A stretch of DNA of 64,000 nucleotides, from contig CAWARK010000002.1 in assembly GCA_963784415.1 (NCBI GenBank), forward strand, positions 558,001 through 622,000, given 5' to 3'. A model generated the notes under the pieces. It saw nothing but the letters and a program-made list of their open reading frames with translations. It did not search any database and was not told the DNA's origin. The translations under genes and the position numbers were made by a program. The DNA is from UBA7672 sp963784415 (GTDB taxonomy: Bacteria; Pseudomonadota; Alphaproteobacteria; Caulobacterales; Hyphomonadaceae). Below, piece after piece: positions 34,885-45,115 of the stretch (the stretch's first letter is position 1; every line of letters begins with the position of its first letter).

Positions 34885-36078
34885 TTATTGGTGGTCACGC
34901 AGCCCAAGAACGCGCTTCGCAACGACATTCAGGTTCACTTCCGACGTACCGCCCTCGATCGAGTTGCCCTTGGCGCGCAGCATCGCGCGCGTCGACATGA
35001 TCTCAACCGGCTTGAAGCCTTCGCCTTCCCAACCAAGTCCCTGATAGCCCATCGCCTCGACCTGCAGCTCGGTCTTGGTCTGGTTCATCTTGGCGGCGGC
35101 ATACTTGATGATCGACGTCGCGGGACCAACATCAGCCCCTGCCTTCGCCAGCTCGGTGTTGCGCGCGATCGTCAGCATGAAGGCCTGTTCGTACATCATC
35201 TGTTTCGTGACGCGCGCCCTCAGGTCCCCGTCAGCAATGATGCCATCCTTGGTGCCGGCATATTTCTTCGCGATATCGGCCAGCGTCGGGCCCGAAGCGC
35301 GATCCGCGCCAAAGCCGGTCGCGGAAATGTTCTGGCGCTCGTACTGCAGCAGGCGCTTGGCGATGTCCCAGCCCTTGCCCGGCGTGCCGACGAGTTGCTC
35401 TTTCGGCACCTTCACATCGGTAAAGAAGGTTTCGCAGAAGGGCGACGAACCGGAGATCAGCAGGATCGGCCGCGTCTCGACGCCTGGCGACGTCATGTCG
35501 AACAGCACGAAGGAGATACCTTCATGCTTCTTCGTGAAGTCGGTGCGGACGAGACAGAAGATCCAGTCGGCGTAGTTGGCGTATGACGTCCAGATCTTCG
35601 AGCCATTGATCAGCCAGTGATCGCCCTTGTCCTCGCACTTGGTCTGCAGCGAGGCGAGGTCCGATCCGGCGCCCGGCTCGGAATAGCCTTGGCACCAGCG
35701 CGTCTTGCCCGCGCAGATATCCGGCAGGAAGCGCATCTTCTGCTCTTCGTTGGCATACTCGAGCAGCACAGGCCCGAGCATCCAGATACCAAAGGAGGCG
35801 AGGGGCGCGCGGGCGTTGATGCGCTTCATCTCCTGGTCGAGCACGATGGCTTCCGCCTTCGAAAGACCACCGCCGCCATACTGTTTCGGCCAGCCCGGCG
35901 CGGTCCACCCCTTGGCGGCCATCCGCTCAAGCCAGACCTTCGAGTCCGGGTTCACGAACTTCTGCCCCCGTCCCCCCCACACCACCTCCTCCTCCACCAT
36001 CGCCGTCCGCATGGACGCCGGGCAGTTGGATTCAAGCCAGGCGCGGGTTTCGGTGCGGAAAGTCTCAATGTCGGCCAT
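34885..36078 (-). CDS. Acyl-CoA dehydrogenase
   Basis: 397 residues, intact. The N-terminal domain has WPKQYGGGGLSKAEAIVLDQE and the substrate/FAD motif GYSEPGAGSDLASLQT. The C-terminal domain ends SIEGGTSEVNLNVVAKRVLGL. It is a typical alpha-class acyl-CoA dehydrogenase (large C-terminal type used for steroid or branched acyl-CoA). It is alone on the minus strand; a G-rich region (36125-36160) precedes it. Confidence 0.93.
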   Translation of the reverse strand: MADIETFRTETRAWLESNCPASMRTAMVEEEVVWGGRGQKFVNPDSKVWLERMAAKGWTAPGWPKQYGGGGLSKAEAIVLDQEMKRINARAPLASFGIWMLGPVLLEYANEEQKMRFLPDICAGKTRWCQGYSEPGAGSDLASLQTKCEDKGDHWLINGSKIWTSYANYADWIFCLVRTDFTKKHEGISFVLFDMTSPGVETRPILLISGSSPFCETFFTDVKVPKEQLVGTPGKGWDIAKRLLQYERQNISATGFGADRASGPTLADIAKKYAGTKDGIIADGDLRARVTKQMMYEQAFMLTIARNTELAKAGADVGPATSIIKYAAAKMNQTKTELQVEAMGYQGLGWEGEGFKPVEIMSTRAMLRAKGNSIEGGTSEVNLNVVAKRVLGLRDHQ

Positions 36079-36124
36079 CGGTAGCTCCCGGAGCGGCGTA
36101 TCCTGTTGCGCTGTCAGGGCTAGA

Positions 36125-36160
36125 GGGGGGGCGGGGGCGGGTCAAGCGGGGGAGGGGGCG
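36125..36160 (+). repeat. G-run cluster with G-quadruplex potential
   Basis: Runs of 7, 5, 3, 4 or more and 5 G lie within 36 bases in the gap between the acyl-CoA dehydrogenase start and the small membrane protein gene. Confidence 0.4.
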
Positions 36161-36164
36161 GTGG

Positions 36165-36392
36165 TCAGGCGCCGTATTTGCCGAGGGTGCGTGAGCCCGT
36201 ATGCATGCCCAGCAGGTTGAGGGCGTGGATGGCGGCGAGCACCACGACAATTGTCGCGACAATGAGAATGCCAGTCCATGAAATCCACAATGGCTTCAGG
36301 CTGTCCTTGCGCGGCTGGCCGGATTTCCAGCCGGCGTATGCCGTCAGCCCGCCGGACAGCGCAAGCACTCCAAGGGTAAGCGCCAATTCCAT
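36165..36392 (-). CDS. 75-residue two-helix membrane protein
   Basis: Two membrane segments (ALTLGVLALSGGLTAYAGW and ILIVATIVVVLAAIHALNLLG) and a short basic tail. No family recognised. It begins 19 bases after the glycosyltransferase stop, so it probably shares its transcript. Confidence 0.65.
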   Translation of the reverse strand: MELALTLGVLALSGGLTAYAGWKSGQPRKDSLKPLWISWTGILIVATIVVVLAAIHALNLLGMHTGSRTLGKYGA

Positions 36393-36411
36393 GACCGGGA
36401 ATTTGATGCGG

Positions 36412-37978
36412 TCACCACTGGTCCGCGAGCTGGCGCGTTGCCGCATCCGCGGCGGTGGAGAATGCGAATTCAAGCTGGATGACGTTGTCGTCCGCCGGCC
36501 GTTGGGGCGGCGCGGCAGCGAGGCTGAGGCCATGCTGCGTCTTGGCCCAGAAGTGAGGCCGGACCTGCATCTCGCCCCAGCGCCCATAGCATGCGCCATG
36601 ATTGCAGCGGCCAGTAGGCGAGCAAAGTGAGCAGCGTCCAGGGTCGGAAGTTTTCCAAGCCCGCAGCCGCTGCGGCGGCAAGCGCACTGAGATAGCCGAG
36701 CCCGAACATGATCCAGTGCCACGGCGCGATCTGGTGGAAATAAAGAAGGTTGGCTGCGATCCAGATAAACAGGGGGCCGTGAAGCATCGCTGCAAGCAGC
36801 CCGCCGCCAAGCGTCAGGTGCGTGGACAGATAGTTCACGACACCCATCTGCCCCATCGCGCGGATAGGGTTGCGGTTGAGCACCAGCCAGGTCTGCAGAT
36901 GGCCCTTCATCCAGCGCGTCCGCTGGTTGCGCCATTGCTGCCAGAGAACCGGCGCCTCCTCGAGCGTTGCCGGCGTCACCATGCCCGTGACATAGCCGAA
37001 ACGGGCGAAGCGAAGACCGATATCCGCATCTTCGGTGACATTCCACGCATCCCACCCGCCGACTTCCACAAGCCTGTCGCGATGGAAATAATTGCTGGTG
37101 CCTCCCAACGGGATGGGCAGCTTCAGGGACGTCAGCAGGGGCAGCCAGACGCGGAAGTGGATGGCGTATTCCAGCGCGAACTGCCGGGCGATCCAGCTGT
37201 CCGATCCGTTGTGTGCCTGCAGGGGCGCCTGCACGACCGCAAGATTGCGCGGCCCGTGGTAGAAGGCGTTCATGGCCGCACGCGGCTGCGCCGGGCCGGG
37301 CATGTCTTCCGCGTCATAGATCGCGACATAGTCACCCCGCGCGAAAGTAAGCGCGTAGTTCAGCGCCTTGGGCTTGGTGCGCGGCTCCCCGCGCGGCACG
37401 GGGATGATTTCGAAATGGAGCGGCAGCGCCAACCGCTCAATGGCGTCGATCGTGTCAGGGTCGTCCGCCTCGACCAATAGCTTTACGTCGAGGCACGCCA
37501 CCGGATAGTCGAGCCGCGAAATCGCCGCGACCAGGTTCGGCACGACATCCGCTTCGCGATACAACGGCACAAGGATGGTCAGGATCGGCAGTTCGTCCGG
37601 CCGCAGGCGTTCAACCTTGGGCGGTGGTTTGCGGAGCAACGCTGCGACCACGGCCGCGAAGCGCATCGCGATGACGAGGCCAAAAACGACCGCCACCGGG
37701 ATTGCCAGGGCGTTCAGCGCGATCGCCGGCCGAAGAAAAAGCCACACTGCGTAACCGACCAACAACGCAAAACCGACAATGCGCTGACCATTGGTCATGC
37801 CCCAGCGCGCACTGAACTCCGGTCGTTGCGAGGAGAGCTGCTCACTCGCGGCGTTAAATGCGCGGGCTTCGGACAGGCGGCGACGGAAGAGCTCGTCGCG
37901 ATCCCGGACATACGTATTCCCTGATCGCTGCCGCGATGGGGCAGCGTCCCAACCGCTGTCAAACAGGATAGCCCCCAA
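36412..37978 (-). CDS. Family 2 glycosyltransferase, cellulose-synthase-like (one frameshift near the C terminus)
   Basis: About 521 residues after correction. Two membrane helices near 65-110 precede a GT-2 domain with ILVPLYREADV, the DxD-like YDAEDMP, the TED motif VTEDADIG and the QxxRW motif QQWRNQRTRWMKG, followed by C-terminal membrane helices. It is a processive-type transferase making an exported beta-glycan. An extra base in the C run at 36575-36578 shifts the last 50 residues; the corrected tail reads GEMQVRPHFWAKTQHGLSL, which fits the family. Confidence 0.88.
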
Positions 37979-38072
37979 CGTCGCCGAATTTTATTGAGAG
38001 CAAACTAGACGTTGCAACGCAAACGAATCAAGTGCCGCGCGAAAATTCTCTCACGCGAACGCGCGTGGAAGC

Positions 38073-40376
38073 TCAGGCCGCCGGTCGACGACGAAGCGGA
38101 AGCACCTTGGTCGGCGGGTGCACGACACCCTCCTTCTTGTCGACCTCGGAGGCAGGCATCGGTCGGCTGTAGAGGAAGCCCTGAACCTCGGTGCAGCCAA
38201 GGCTGGCGAGGATCGCGGCCTGCTCCTCGTTTTCGACGCCTTCAGCCGTGACGCGCATGCCGAGATCGCGGGCGAGAGAGATGACGGCGCGAACAATCGC
38301 CTTGTTCTCGTGCGATGAGTCGATGTCGCGCACAAAGCGTTGGTCGATCTTTATCTTGTCGAACGGGAAGGCGCGCAGGTAGCTCAACGACGAGTACCCG
38401 GTCCCGAAATCGTCGAGCGCAATCTTGACGCCCAGCTCACGCAGGGCGTGCAGCGTGCGGATGTTGTGCTCGGTCTCGTCCATCAGGACGCTTTCGACGA
38501 TCTCGATCTCAAGACGGCTCGGGTCGAGCTGCGAGGCGGCCAGCGCGCCAACGATCGTCGCCACCAGCGACGGGTTTTTCATCTGGGCCGGCGACAGGTT
38601 GATCGCAACCGCCACGTCGTCTTTCCACTGGGCGGCTTCCTCGATCGCCCTGCGGATCACCCACTCGCCGAGCGGCACGATGACGCCGGTTTCCTCAGCG
38701 CACGAGATGAACAGGGCGGGCGAGACAAGGCCGTGGCCCGGGCGGTTCCAGCGCAGCAGGGTCTCGTAGCCGGAAACCTTGTGCGTGCGCGTGTTCACGA
38801 GCGGCTGGAAGTAGACATCCATGGCTTCGTTCGCGAGAGCGGCGCGAAGATCGGTTTCGAGATCGGCGCGAACGCGGGCGTCTTCCTCCATGCCGGGCTC
38901 GAAGAAGCGAGCACAGCCGCGGCCCTGGGCCTTGGCGCGATAGAGCGCGAGCTCGGCGTTCTTCATCAGCTCGGCGGGATCGGTGCCGTTATCTGGCGCA
39001 ATGGCGACGCCGACGCTGCCGCCGGCGAGGATTTCCTTGCCGCCAAGGAAGACCGGAGCAAGCAGGGCATCGACGATCAGGTCGGCAAGTTCGATCGCTT
39101 CGTCCGCGATGACATCGCCCTTCAGCACGGCGAATTCGTCACCGCCCAGGCGCGCCAGGAAGGCCTGCGGGCCGACGCTGTCGCGCAGGCGTTCGGCGAC
39201 GACCTTCAGGTAGGCATCGCCCGCCGGGTGACCCTGCGTGTCGTTGATCGTCTTGAAGTTGTCGAGGTCGACCACGAAGAGCGCGAAGCCTTCGCCGCCC
39301 GATTCCGCATCTGCCTGCGCGATCTCGAGCTGGCGGACCAGCATGGCGCGGTTCGGAAGGTCGGTGAGGCCGTCGAATTCGGTGACGTACGCGATCCGCG
39401 CTTCAGCATCGCGCGAACGGGTGATGTCGGAGCAGACGCCGCGCCAGCCACCATCCGATGTCGGCTGGCCGCTGAGCGACCACCAGGCATCGCGGCCGCT
39501 GATCGCGACGCGGAGCACTTCGTCCTGGAAGGACTTGCGCTGCTTCAGCAGAGTGTCGAGCTGATGGGCGGATTCCGGCGCGAACAGGGCGAGCAGGCTG
39601 CCGCCTTCGAGGATGTCGGCCGGAAGGGCGGTTGCGTCGATGAAACGCTGTGACGGACGCGAGAGCCGGCCAGCTGCATCCACGCGCCAGAGCCAGTCGG
39701 CAGAGTGAGCTTCGAAATCGCGGAGCAGCAGGCCCATCGTTTCGGTGGCTTCCTGCGTTGCGGCGTTGGCGAGCTGGCGGTTCACTTCGGTCGCGTGATT
39801 GGTGGCCGCGAAGCGTTGCAGCGCCATGACGGTCGCGCTGATCAGCAGGATCGCGTTGATCGACCAGGCGTGATTGCCGATCACCATGCCAAAACAGGCG
39901 CCGGCGCCGACAAGGACAGAGTAACCGAGCGAGGCGAGCGGGAAGCTGGAATGAAGCAGCGCGCCGACGCAGAGGATGGCGGCGGTGAAGAGGCCCAGCA
40001 GGAGATCGTGTTCCGAACCGCTCGATGCAATGAGCATCGCGATGATCAGGCCCCAGGCGGCGCCCGACATGAGCGTGTAGCGGACAATGCGGTTGTCCGC
40101 GATTTTCGCGTCCACCTGTTGTTCAGGCGTCTGGCTGTCGCGGAGGCGCAGGAAAATCAGGACGGCGCTGGTGTAGCACCAGACGAAAACCAGCGGCATC
40201 GCCGTGTTGTTCCAGAACGCGAAGGTGAGGACGACGGCGTTCAGGAGTGAGTGGATCGCTGCCAGCGGCGCGAGCGAATGAAAGGCTTTACGACGCGCAG
40301 CGCTGATCGCTTCGCGCTGGCTTTCGGGGATCTCCACCTCGCCGAGGAAGATCGTCCTGATGCTCGAGACGTTCAT
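38073..40376 (-). CDS. Membrane diguanylate cyclase/phosphodiesterase (PAS-GGDEF-EAL)
   Basis: 767 residues. Several N-terminal membrane helices (about 35-200) form the sensor, followed by a PAS domain (about 215-330), a GGDEF domain with intact LGGDEFAVL, and an EAL domain with ETLLRW (ETL variant), NLSPAQ, DDFGTGYSSLSYL and KIDQRFVRD. Both catalytic motifs look intact, so it may both make and break c-di-GMP. Next genes face away; no partner is obvious. Confidence 0.95.
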   Translation of the reverse strand: MNVSSIRTIFLGEVEIPESQREAISAARRKAFHSLAPLAAIHSLLNAVVLTFAFWNNTAMPLVFVWCYTSAVLIFLRLRDSQTPEQQVDAKIADNRIVRYTLMSGAAWGLIIAMLIASSGSEHDLLLGLFTAAILCVGALLHSSFPLASLGYSVLVGAGACFGMVIGNHAWSINAILLISATVMALQRFAATNHATEVNRQLANAATQEATETMGLLLRDFEAHSADWLWRVDAAGRLSRPSQRFIDATALPADILEGGSLLALFAPESAHQLDTLLKQRKSFQDEVLRVAISGRDAWWSLSGQPTSDGGWRGVCSDITRSRDAEARIAYVTEFDGLTDLPNRAMLVRQLEIAQADAESGGEGFALFVVDLDNFKTINDTQGHPAGDAYLKVVAERLRDSVGPQAFLARLGGDEFAVLKGDVIADEAIELADLIVDALLAPVFLGGKEILAGGSVGVAIAPDNGTDPAELMKNAELALYRAKAQGRGCARFFEPGMEEDARVRADLETDLRAALANEAMDVYFQPLVNTRTHKVSGYETLLRWNRPGHGLVSPALFISCAEETGVIVPLGEWVIRRAIEEAAQWKDDVAVAINLSPAQMKNPSLVATIVGALAASQLDPSRLEIEIVESVLMDETEHNIRTLHALRELGVKIALDDFGTGYSSLSYLRAFPFDKIKIDQRFVRDIDSSHENKAIVRAVISLARDLGMRVTAEGVENEEQAAILASLGCTEVQGFLYSRPMPASEVDKKEGVVHPPTKVLPLRRRPAA

Positions 40377-40500
40377 AAAGCACTAGCCGCCAGCCCCACC
40401 CGGCGCCCCTTCTTCCCGTGCACACTGGCAGAATAGAGTCGATTTCCCGTAAACGAATTGAGGAAATTTCATCGACCCTGATGTGAAGCTGATGAAAAGA

Positions 40501-41518
40501 TCAGGCGAGGTAGGCAGCGAAGGCGTCGATCTCCGAAGGCTCGGTCGCCCATGAGCAGACGAAGCGGTGCGAGCCGTCGATCCACGGATAAAACGTAGCG
40601 CCCGCTGCAGAAAGCCGGTCGGCCATGCCTTCGGGAAGATGCGCAAACACTTCATTGCCATCGACGGGATGGGCGAGTTCGGCGCCTGCGCGGGTTAATG
40701 CCGTCGCAAGATTGGTTGCCGAAGTGTTGGCGCGGCGCGCGAGTTGCAACCACAGGCCGTCCTTCAGATAGGCCGACATCTGGGCCGCGAGGAAACGCAT
40801 CTTTGGCGGCATGTGGCCGGCGCGCTTGGCGCGGATCTTGAGATCGTGTGCGCGTTGCCGAGCGGCGCCGAACAGGATGATCGCTTCGCACCCGACGGCG
40901 CCGTTCTTGGTCGCGCCGAAGCAGAGCACGTCGACACCGGCGCGCCATGTCATCTCGGCGGGCGAGGCGCCGGTGGAGACGAGCGCGTTGGCGAGGCGGG
41001 CGCCATCAAGGTGAACGGCGAGGCCGGCTTCGCGCGCAAGGGCTGCGCGCTCGGCGATCTCGAACGGGCGGTAGGCGGCGCCACTCTCCGTGAGGTTTGA
41101 CAGCGACAGGACGTGGGCCGGCGTCTCGTGCACGAAGTCGTGCCGGTTGACGGCGATCTTGTCGCGCAGGGCCGCCATGTCGATGCGGGCATGCTGCGCC
41201 GGGCAGGAGCGAGAGCTTGGCGCCGCCGGTGAAGAATTCGGGCGCGCCGCGTTCGTCACGTTCGATATGCGCTTCGCTGTGACAGAGGACGCCGCCATGG
41301 GGCGGGCAGAGCGTGGCGAGCGAGAGGGCGTTGGCGGCGGTGCCGGACGAGACGAGCCAGATGTCGAGATCGGTCTCGAATACGTCGCGCAAGGCCTTGT
41401 GTGCGGAGGCCGTCCACGGGTCCGAGCCATAGCTGGGAGAGGGGCCTTTGGAGGCGGCGAGCATCGCCTCCAGAATGGCGGGATGCGCGGGCGCGGCGGT
41501 GTCGGACGAGAAATTCAT
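40501..41518 (-). CDS. Low-specificity threonine aldolase (one frameshift)
   Basis: About 338 residues after correction. The N-terminal part starts MNFSSDTAAPAHPAILEAM, has YGSDPW and SSGTAANALSL; the PLP lysine lies in FGATKNGAV and the C terminus is FVCSWATEPSEIDAFAAYL. One extra base in the C run (plus-strand GGG at 41201-41203) breaks the frame; without it the junction reads LSLLPAQHARIDMAALRDK, typical of the family. It cleaves L-threonine/allo-threonine to glycine and acetaldehyde using PLP. Confidence 0.88.
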
Positions 41519-41633
41519 GTGGCCTCCGCCCCCTGTGGAGCGGAAATCCGGGGCGCGGGCAAGCGGGGGCGCCCCTTTTACAAAACGATGACCGGGTGCA
41601 TTCTTCCAAAAAAAGACGCCGGGAGAAATCGCC

Positions 41634-42820
41634 ATGCCTTATGCCTCGGGTCGCGTGATCCATGATGCCGACAGCCATCTGATGGAGCTGCCGGACAGTC
41701 TTGAGCCGTTCATCGATGGCAAATTCCTCGACGCCTATCGCGAGCTTCCGAAGGTGAAGAAGGCGCGCCAGCAGGCGTATGTCGAGCAGGCGCGGGCGCG
41801 GCAGGCGGATGAGAGTTTTCGCGAAGGCGCGGACGCGAACATCATGCTGCGCAAGAATTACGATGCGATGGGCGCCTTCCTGAAAGCGGATCGGCCGCGT
41901 GCGCTGGACCAGCTGGGCTTTGCGAGCCAGCTCGTGTTTACGACGTGGTGCCTCAACAATTTCGGTCTGGAGAAAGCCGGCAGGACGCGGCGCTGGGTTA
42001 TGCGACGGCGAGCGCGCACAACCGGATGATGACGGACTTCTGCGCGACGGACAGGCGCTTCCTCGGCACGGCCTACATCCCGCTGTTCGATATCGAGCGC
42101 GCGATCGTGACGGCGCGCGAGGCGATTGCCATGGGGGCAAAGGCCCTGCTGATCCCATCACGACCGCAGGGCCGCTCGGCGAGCCATGTCGGCTATGACC
42201 CGATCTGGGCGATGGCGCAGGAGGCGGGTATCCCGATCCTGTTCCACGTTGGGGACGAGAAGAAGCTGGACGAGCAGTATTTCGAGAATGGCCTGCCGCG
42301 CGTGAAGGACTTTCATGGCGGGGAGGAGAATTTCACGTCGGTCTCCTACCTGGCCATTCCGCATTCGGTGGAGCTGACGCTGGCCGCGATGATCATCGAT
42401 GGCGTGCTGGATCGCTTTCCGCACCTGAAATTCGGCGCGATCGAGCTGGGCGCATCGTGGCTGCCGGGCTGGATGCGCAATCTCGATGGGGCGGCGATGG
42501 CGTTCGCGAAGAACGAGGATCGGCTGCAGAAGCTATCGATGAAGCCTTCGGAGTTCGTGCAGCGGCAGGTGCGCGTGACGCCTTATCCGCATGAGGATGT
42601 CGGCTGGCTGATCGCCAATGCCGGGGAGGAGATCTTCCTGTTCTCGTCGGACTATCCACATGTCGAGGGCGGGCGGAATCCGCTGAAGCGTTTCAATGAC
42701 AGCCTTGCTGGTTCGTCGGCGCGGGCGGCCGATCGGTTCTACTGTGACAACTTCATCGATTTGATGGGGGCGGGGCTGGCGGAGGACTTGCGTTACCCGC
42801 GGCATCTTGCGGTGGCGTAG
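41634..42820 (+). CDS. Amidohydrolase-2 family metal-dependent hydrolase (one frameshift)
   Basis: About 395 residues after correction. The start IHDADSHLME has the D-x-H metal motif of Amidohydro_2 (ACMSD-like) proteins; later motifs are ILFHVGDEKK and the metal Asp in FLFSSDYPHVEGG. A missing base near 41977-41981 splits the gene; the restored junction reads KAG(Q)DAALGYATASAHNRMM. These enzymes hydrolyse or decarboxylate aromatic or cyclic acids. A hairpin at 42833-42851 follows. Confidence 0.85.
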
Positions 42821-42832
42821 ACAAGAAAAAGA

Positions 42833-42851
42833 CGCGCTTCGATGAAGCGCG
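42833..42851 (+). terminator. Hairpin after the amidohydrolase-2 gene
   Basis: An 8-bp stem CGCGCTTC/GAAGCGCG with a 3-base loop, 12 bases after the stop. The T tract is weak. Confidence 0.55.
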
Positions 42852-43035
42852 CCTTTCCCGTTACTCTACTCGACTAACTCTACACGGCCGATGACCACTT
42901 GATTCGGCCAACACCAATTACGCATACGCGGACGGGGCTCGCGAGGGCCGATAGCAGTGCCCGCTGCGAATGCCGCATGCGTAGCGTCTCGCATGGCGTA
43001 GGCTTAAAGGGAGGCCGGTTGGCGGAGCGTGGGTC

Positions 43036-43515
43036 CTACGCTCCTTTTGGCTTTGGCGTCGCCACGGGCTCGGTCGGCGTCCACCGGAAAATGCGGTTGA
43101 TCACGCACCGGTCTGTTCCCATTTGCTGCGACGAACCGCCGGGCATTATTGAGTCCGTCACGAGCAGCCGGTCGCCCGACCGCAGACAGGTTGAGTCGGA
43201 GGTTGGGACGACGCCCATCGCGTCGCGCAGCGCGTAGCAGGCGCGGCGCATTTCGATCAGGTAGCTTTCCTTGTTCATGCTGATGACGACCGTGTCGCTG
43301 CTGTTCTCGCTAAAGCCGGAGATCGCGCGCACTGGGCAGATCTGTTGAAGCTCCTCGCCCAGACGTGCATCGCCCATGAATTTGTCGGCGCCGCCTGACT
43401 TGGGAGCGGCAGTCGCGCCTGGCGCGTCACCGGTCCCCGCACATGCGGCCAACGACACAACAGCTGCCGCGCTGGCGGACAAAACCCAGCTACAGTTTTT
43501 GGTACGCTTCGTCAT
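43036..43515 (-). CDS. Lipoprotein, probable DUF6491 family
   Basis: 159 residues from ATG 43515. The lipoprotein signal ends in SLAAC. The mature part has ICPVRAISGFSE, RRACYALRDAMGV, STCLRSGDRLLV and a C-terminal RCVINRIFRW. The spaced cysteines and the closing basic/aromatic segment resemble DUF6491 lipoproteins of alphaproteobacteria. The function is unknown. The family call is from memory. Confidence 0.7.
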   Translation of the reverse strand: MTKRTKNCSWVLSASAAAVVSLAACAGTGDAPGATAAPKSGGADKFMGDARLGEELQQICPVRAISGFSENSSDTVVISMNKESYLIEMRRACYALRDAMGVVPTSDSTCLRSGDRLLVTDSIMPGGSSQQMGTDRCVINRIFRWTPTEPVATPKPKGA

Positions 43516-43603
43516 TGATCGCCCCCCGGCGTGCTGTTTCGCATATCGCTGAACCGCGACTCTAGCGGAAACGCCGCTGAGTACAAAACGGGCGGAAAAC
43601 AAA

Positions 43604-43641
43604 ACGGGCGCGGAGTGGAGTGATCCAACTCGCGCGCCCTT
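43604..43641 (-). terminator. Probable terminator of the phasin gene
   Basis: A GGGCGCG/CGCGCCC stem with an internal imperfect extension, followed on the minus strand by GTTTTGTTTTCC, 70 bases after the phasin stop. Confidence 0.55.
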
Positions 43642-43710
43642 TGTAGGATCAGATGTCAGACCGCGGCGTCCGGGGGAGGAGGTCCGGACCCGCAGTCTCG
43701 CGAAGAAAGC

Positions 43711-44139
43711 TTAGGCAGCTTTCTTGGCGGTTTTGACGGCGGCTTTCACCGACGCGGTGGCTTCTTCGACAGCTTTCGGCGTCATCGCGACGACGCTGTC
43801 GAGCAGCTCGGTCTGGGCTTTTTTCGCAACTTCAGCGTAGGCCATCAGGCGGGCCGGGATGTCTTGCATGGCAGCTTGGGCCAGTTCGCCGGCTTTTTTG
43901 GCGTAGGCAGTCGGCTGGGCTTCCGGGGTCATCAGGGTCGTCGCCTGGCTGGCGGCGTCCGTCATCCAGGCAGTCGTCAGCTCGACGTTCTTGTTGAGAG
44001 CTTCGATCGCGACGGCGCGGTATTTCGCGGCCATGTCGTTGAAGGCTTTCATCGGCGCGGCGTTGGCGAAATCCGGGGTGAATTTCGAGAATTGTTCGAA
44101 CGACTTGGTGAAGTCGAACATGTCGGTCATCGGGTTCAT
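43711..44139 (-). CDS. phaP: Phasin (PHB granule coat protein)
   Basis: 142 residues: amphipathic helices throughout, with FEQFSKFTPDFANAAPMKAFND at the start and a Lys/Ala-rich tail (ASVKAAVKTAKKAA) typical of alphaproteobacterial phasins. It coats polyhydroxybutyrate granules. The promoter region carries a TGC/GCA palindrome (44182-44196) that could be the PhaR operator. phaC and phaR lie within 5 kb. Confidence 0.9.
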   Translation of the reverse strand: MNPMTDMFDFTKSFEQFSKFTPDFANAAPMKAFNDMAAKYRAVAIEALNKNVELTTAWMTDAASQATTLMTPEAQPTAYAKKAGELAQAAMQDIPARLMAYAEVAKKAQTELLDSVVAMTPKAVEEATASVKAAVKTAKKAA

Positions 44140-44181
44140 GGGGAGCTCCTTGGGACGTTCAATCTTGTTGAGACCATCTAA

Positions 44182-44220
44182 TGCCGCACTGCGGCAAAGG
44201 CAAGATTAATTTTGCCGCAG
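44182..44220. promoter_or_regulatory. Candidate PhaR operator before the phasin gene
   Basis: A perfect 7-bp palindrome TGCCGCA-C-TGCGGCA (44182-44196), then TTGCCGCAG (44212-44220), 43-81 bases upstream of the phasin start. PhaR regulators in other alphaproteobacteria bind TGC/GCA-rich sites in front of phasin genes. Assignment is by this analogy. Confidence 0.55.
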
Positions 44221-44254
44221 GTGCGAAAGAATTTCTGCAGGAGCGAAGGGGCGG

Positions 44255-45112
44255 TTAGCCTGACGTTAGGGAATTAACCGGCTCTCGCCCGCGGACGCTG
44301 AGGCAGGCGAAGCCAAGCCACCAGCCGATTACGAAGCTCAGGCCGTATCCGGCGAGCGGGACGGGGTAGGCGCCGAGCAGGAAAGCCGCGCCGGTGAGGG
44401 CGAAATAGCCGGTCAGCGCCATGCCGGGTCCGCGAAGCTCCGGCGTGGAAGCAAGCAGGAGCGGGCTGAGGCAGGTGGCGGCGAGCGCGATTCCCATGGC
44501 GACGGCGAGGGCTGGCTGCTGGCTCAAGGCGAGGGCGAAGATGCCTTCGACGTGCGGGACCGGTAGGAGCGGGTTCGGGCTGATGGCGCAGAGGGCGATC
44601 GCGAGAAGGGTCACGATGGCCAGCAGGATCGTGGTGCGTGCGCGCATCCTTGGCACGGCGAGCAGCAGCGCGGCGGGTACGAAGGCAAGGAGCTGCGAGA
44701 GGTCGGGCTGCAAGGCGAGCAGCGTGAAGATCGCGGCCAGATAGAGCGGCAGCCGGCGGGCGGGCGTGCGATGCAGCGTGGCGACGGCGGCGGGCAGGAC
44801 GAGCGCGGCGGCGTTGAGCTGGACGGGGCCGAGATCGAGCCAGCGGTGAACGCCTTCCTGGCCGGAGCTGATGAAGCTAAGCGCGATGACGATGACGGCG
44901 AGTGACGGCAGCGCTGCGCCAAGCCAGCCGCGGCTGGCGAGAAAGATGGCGATAGCGGCGGCGACGAGCCACGCAACGGGATTGCGGATCCAGATGCCGA
45001 GGGGGATATCGGCTTGCGCCATCGTGACTGCGCCGAGGACGATGGTGAGCAGGGAGGCGAGGGCGAACACCCACAGGGCGCGCATGCGCGTGCGATCGGG
45101 GGCTGTGGTCAC
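44255..45112 (-). CDS. Divergent SEDS (FtsW/RodA)-like membrane protein
   Basis: 285 residues with about nine membrane segments. Three short regions fit the SEDS glycosyltransferase core: GVHRWLDLGPVQL (87-99; FtsW/RodA have GxxRWLxLGxxxxQPSE), LQPDLSQ (134-140; LQPDLGT) and PHVEGIF (186-192; ERHTDFIF), with the acidic residue Glu where SEDS proteins have the essential Asp. It is shorter than normal SEDS proteins (about 370-400). It starts three bases after the phaC stop, so it is in the phaC operon. Function unknown. Confidence 0.55.
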   Translation of the reverse strand: MTTAPDRTRMRALWVFALASLLTIVLGAVTMAQADIPLGIWIRNPVAWLVAAAIAIFLASRGWLGAALPSLAVIVIALSFISSGQEGVHRWLDLGPVQLNAAALVLPAAVATLHRTPARRLPLYLAAIFTLLALQPDLSQLLAFVPAALLLAVPRMRARTTILLAIVTLLAIALCAISPNPLLPVPHVEGIFALALSQQPALAVAMGIALAATCLSPLLLASTPELRGPGMALTGYFALTGAAFLLGAYPVPLAGYGLSFVIGWWLGFACLSVRGREPVNSLTSG

Positions 45113-45115
45113 CTC

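Noticed and set aside
38340..39653. Open frame opposite the GGDEF-EAL gene
   Set aside because: Antisense shadow; contains no recognisable motif.
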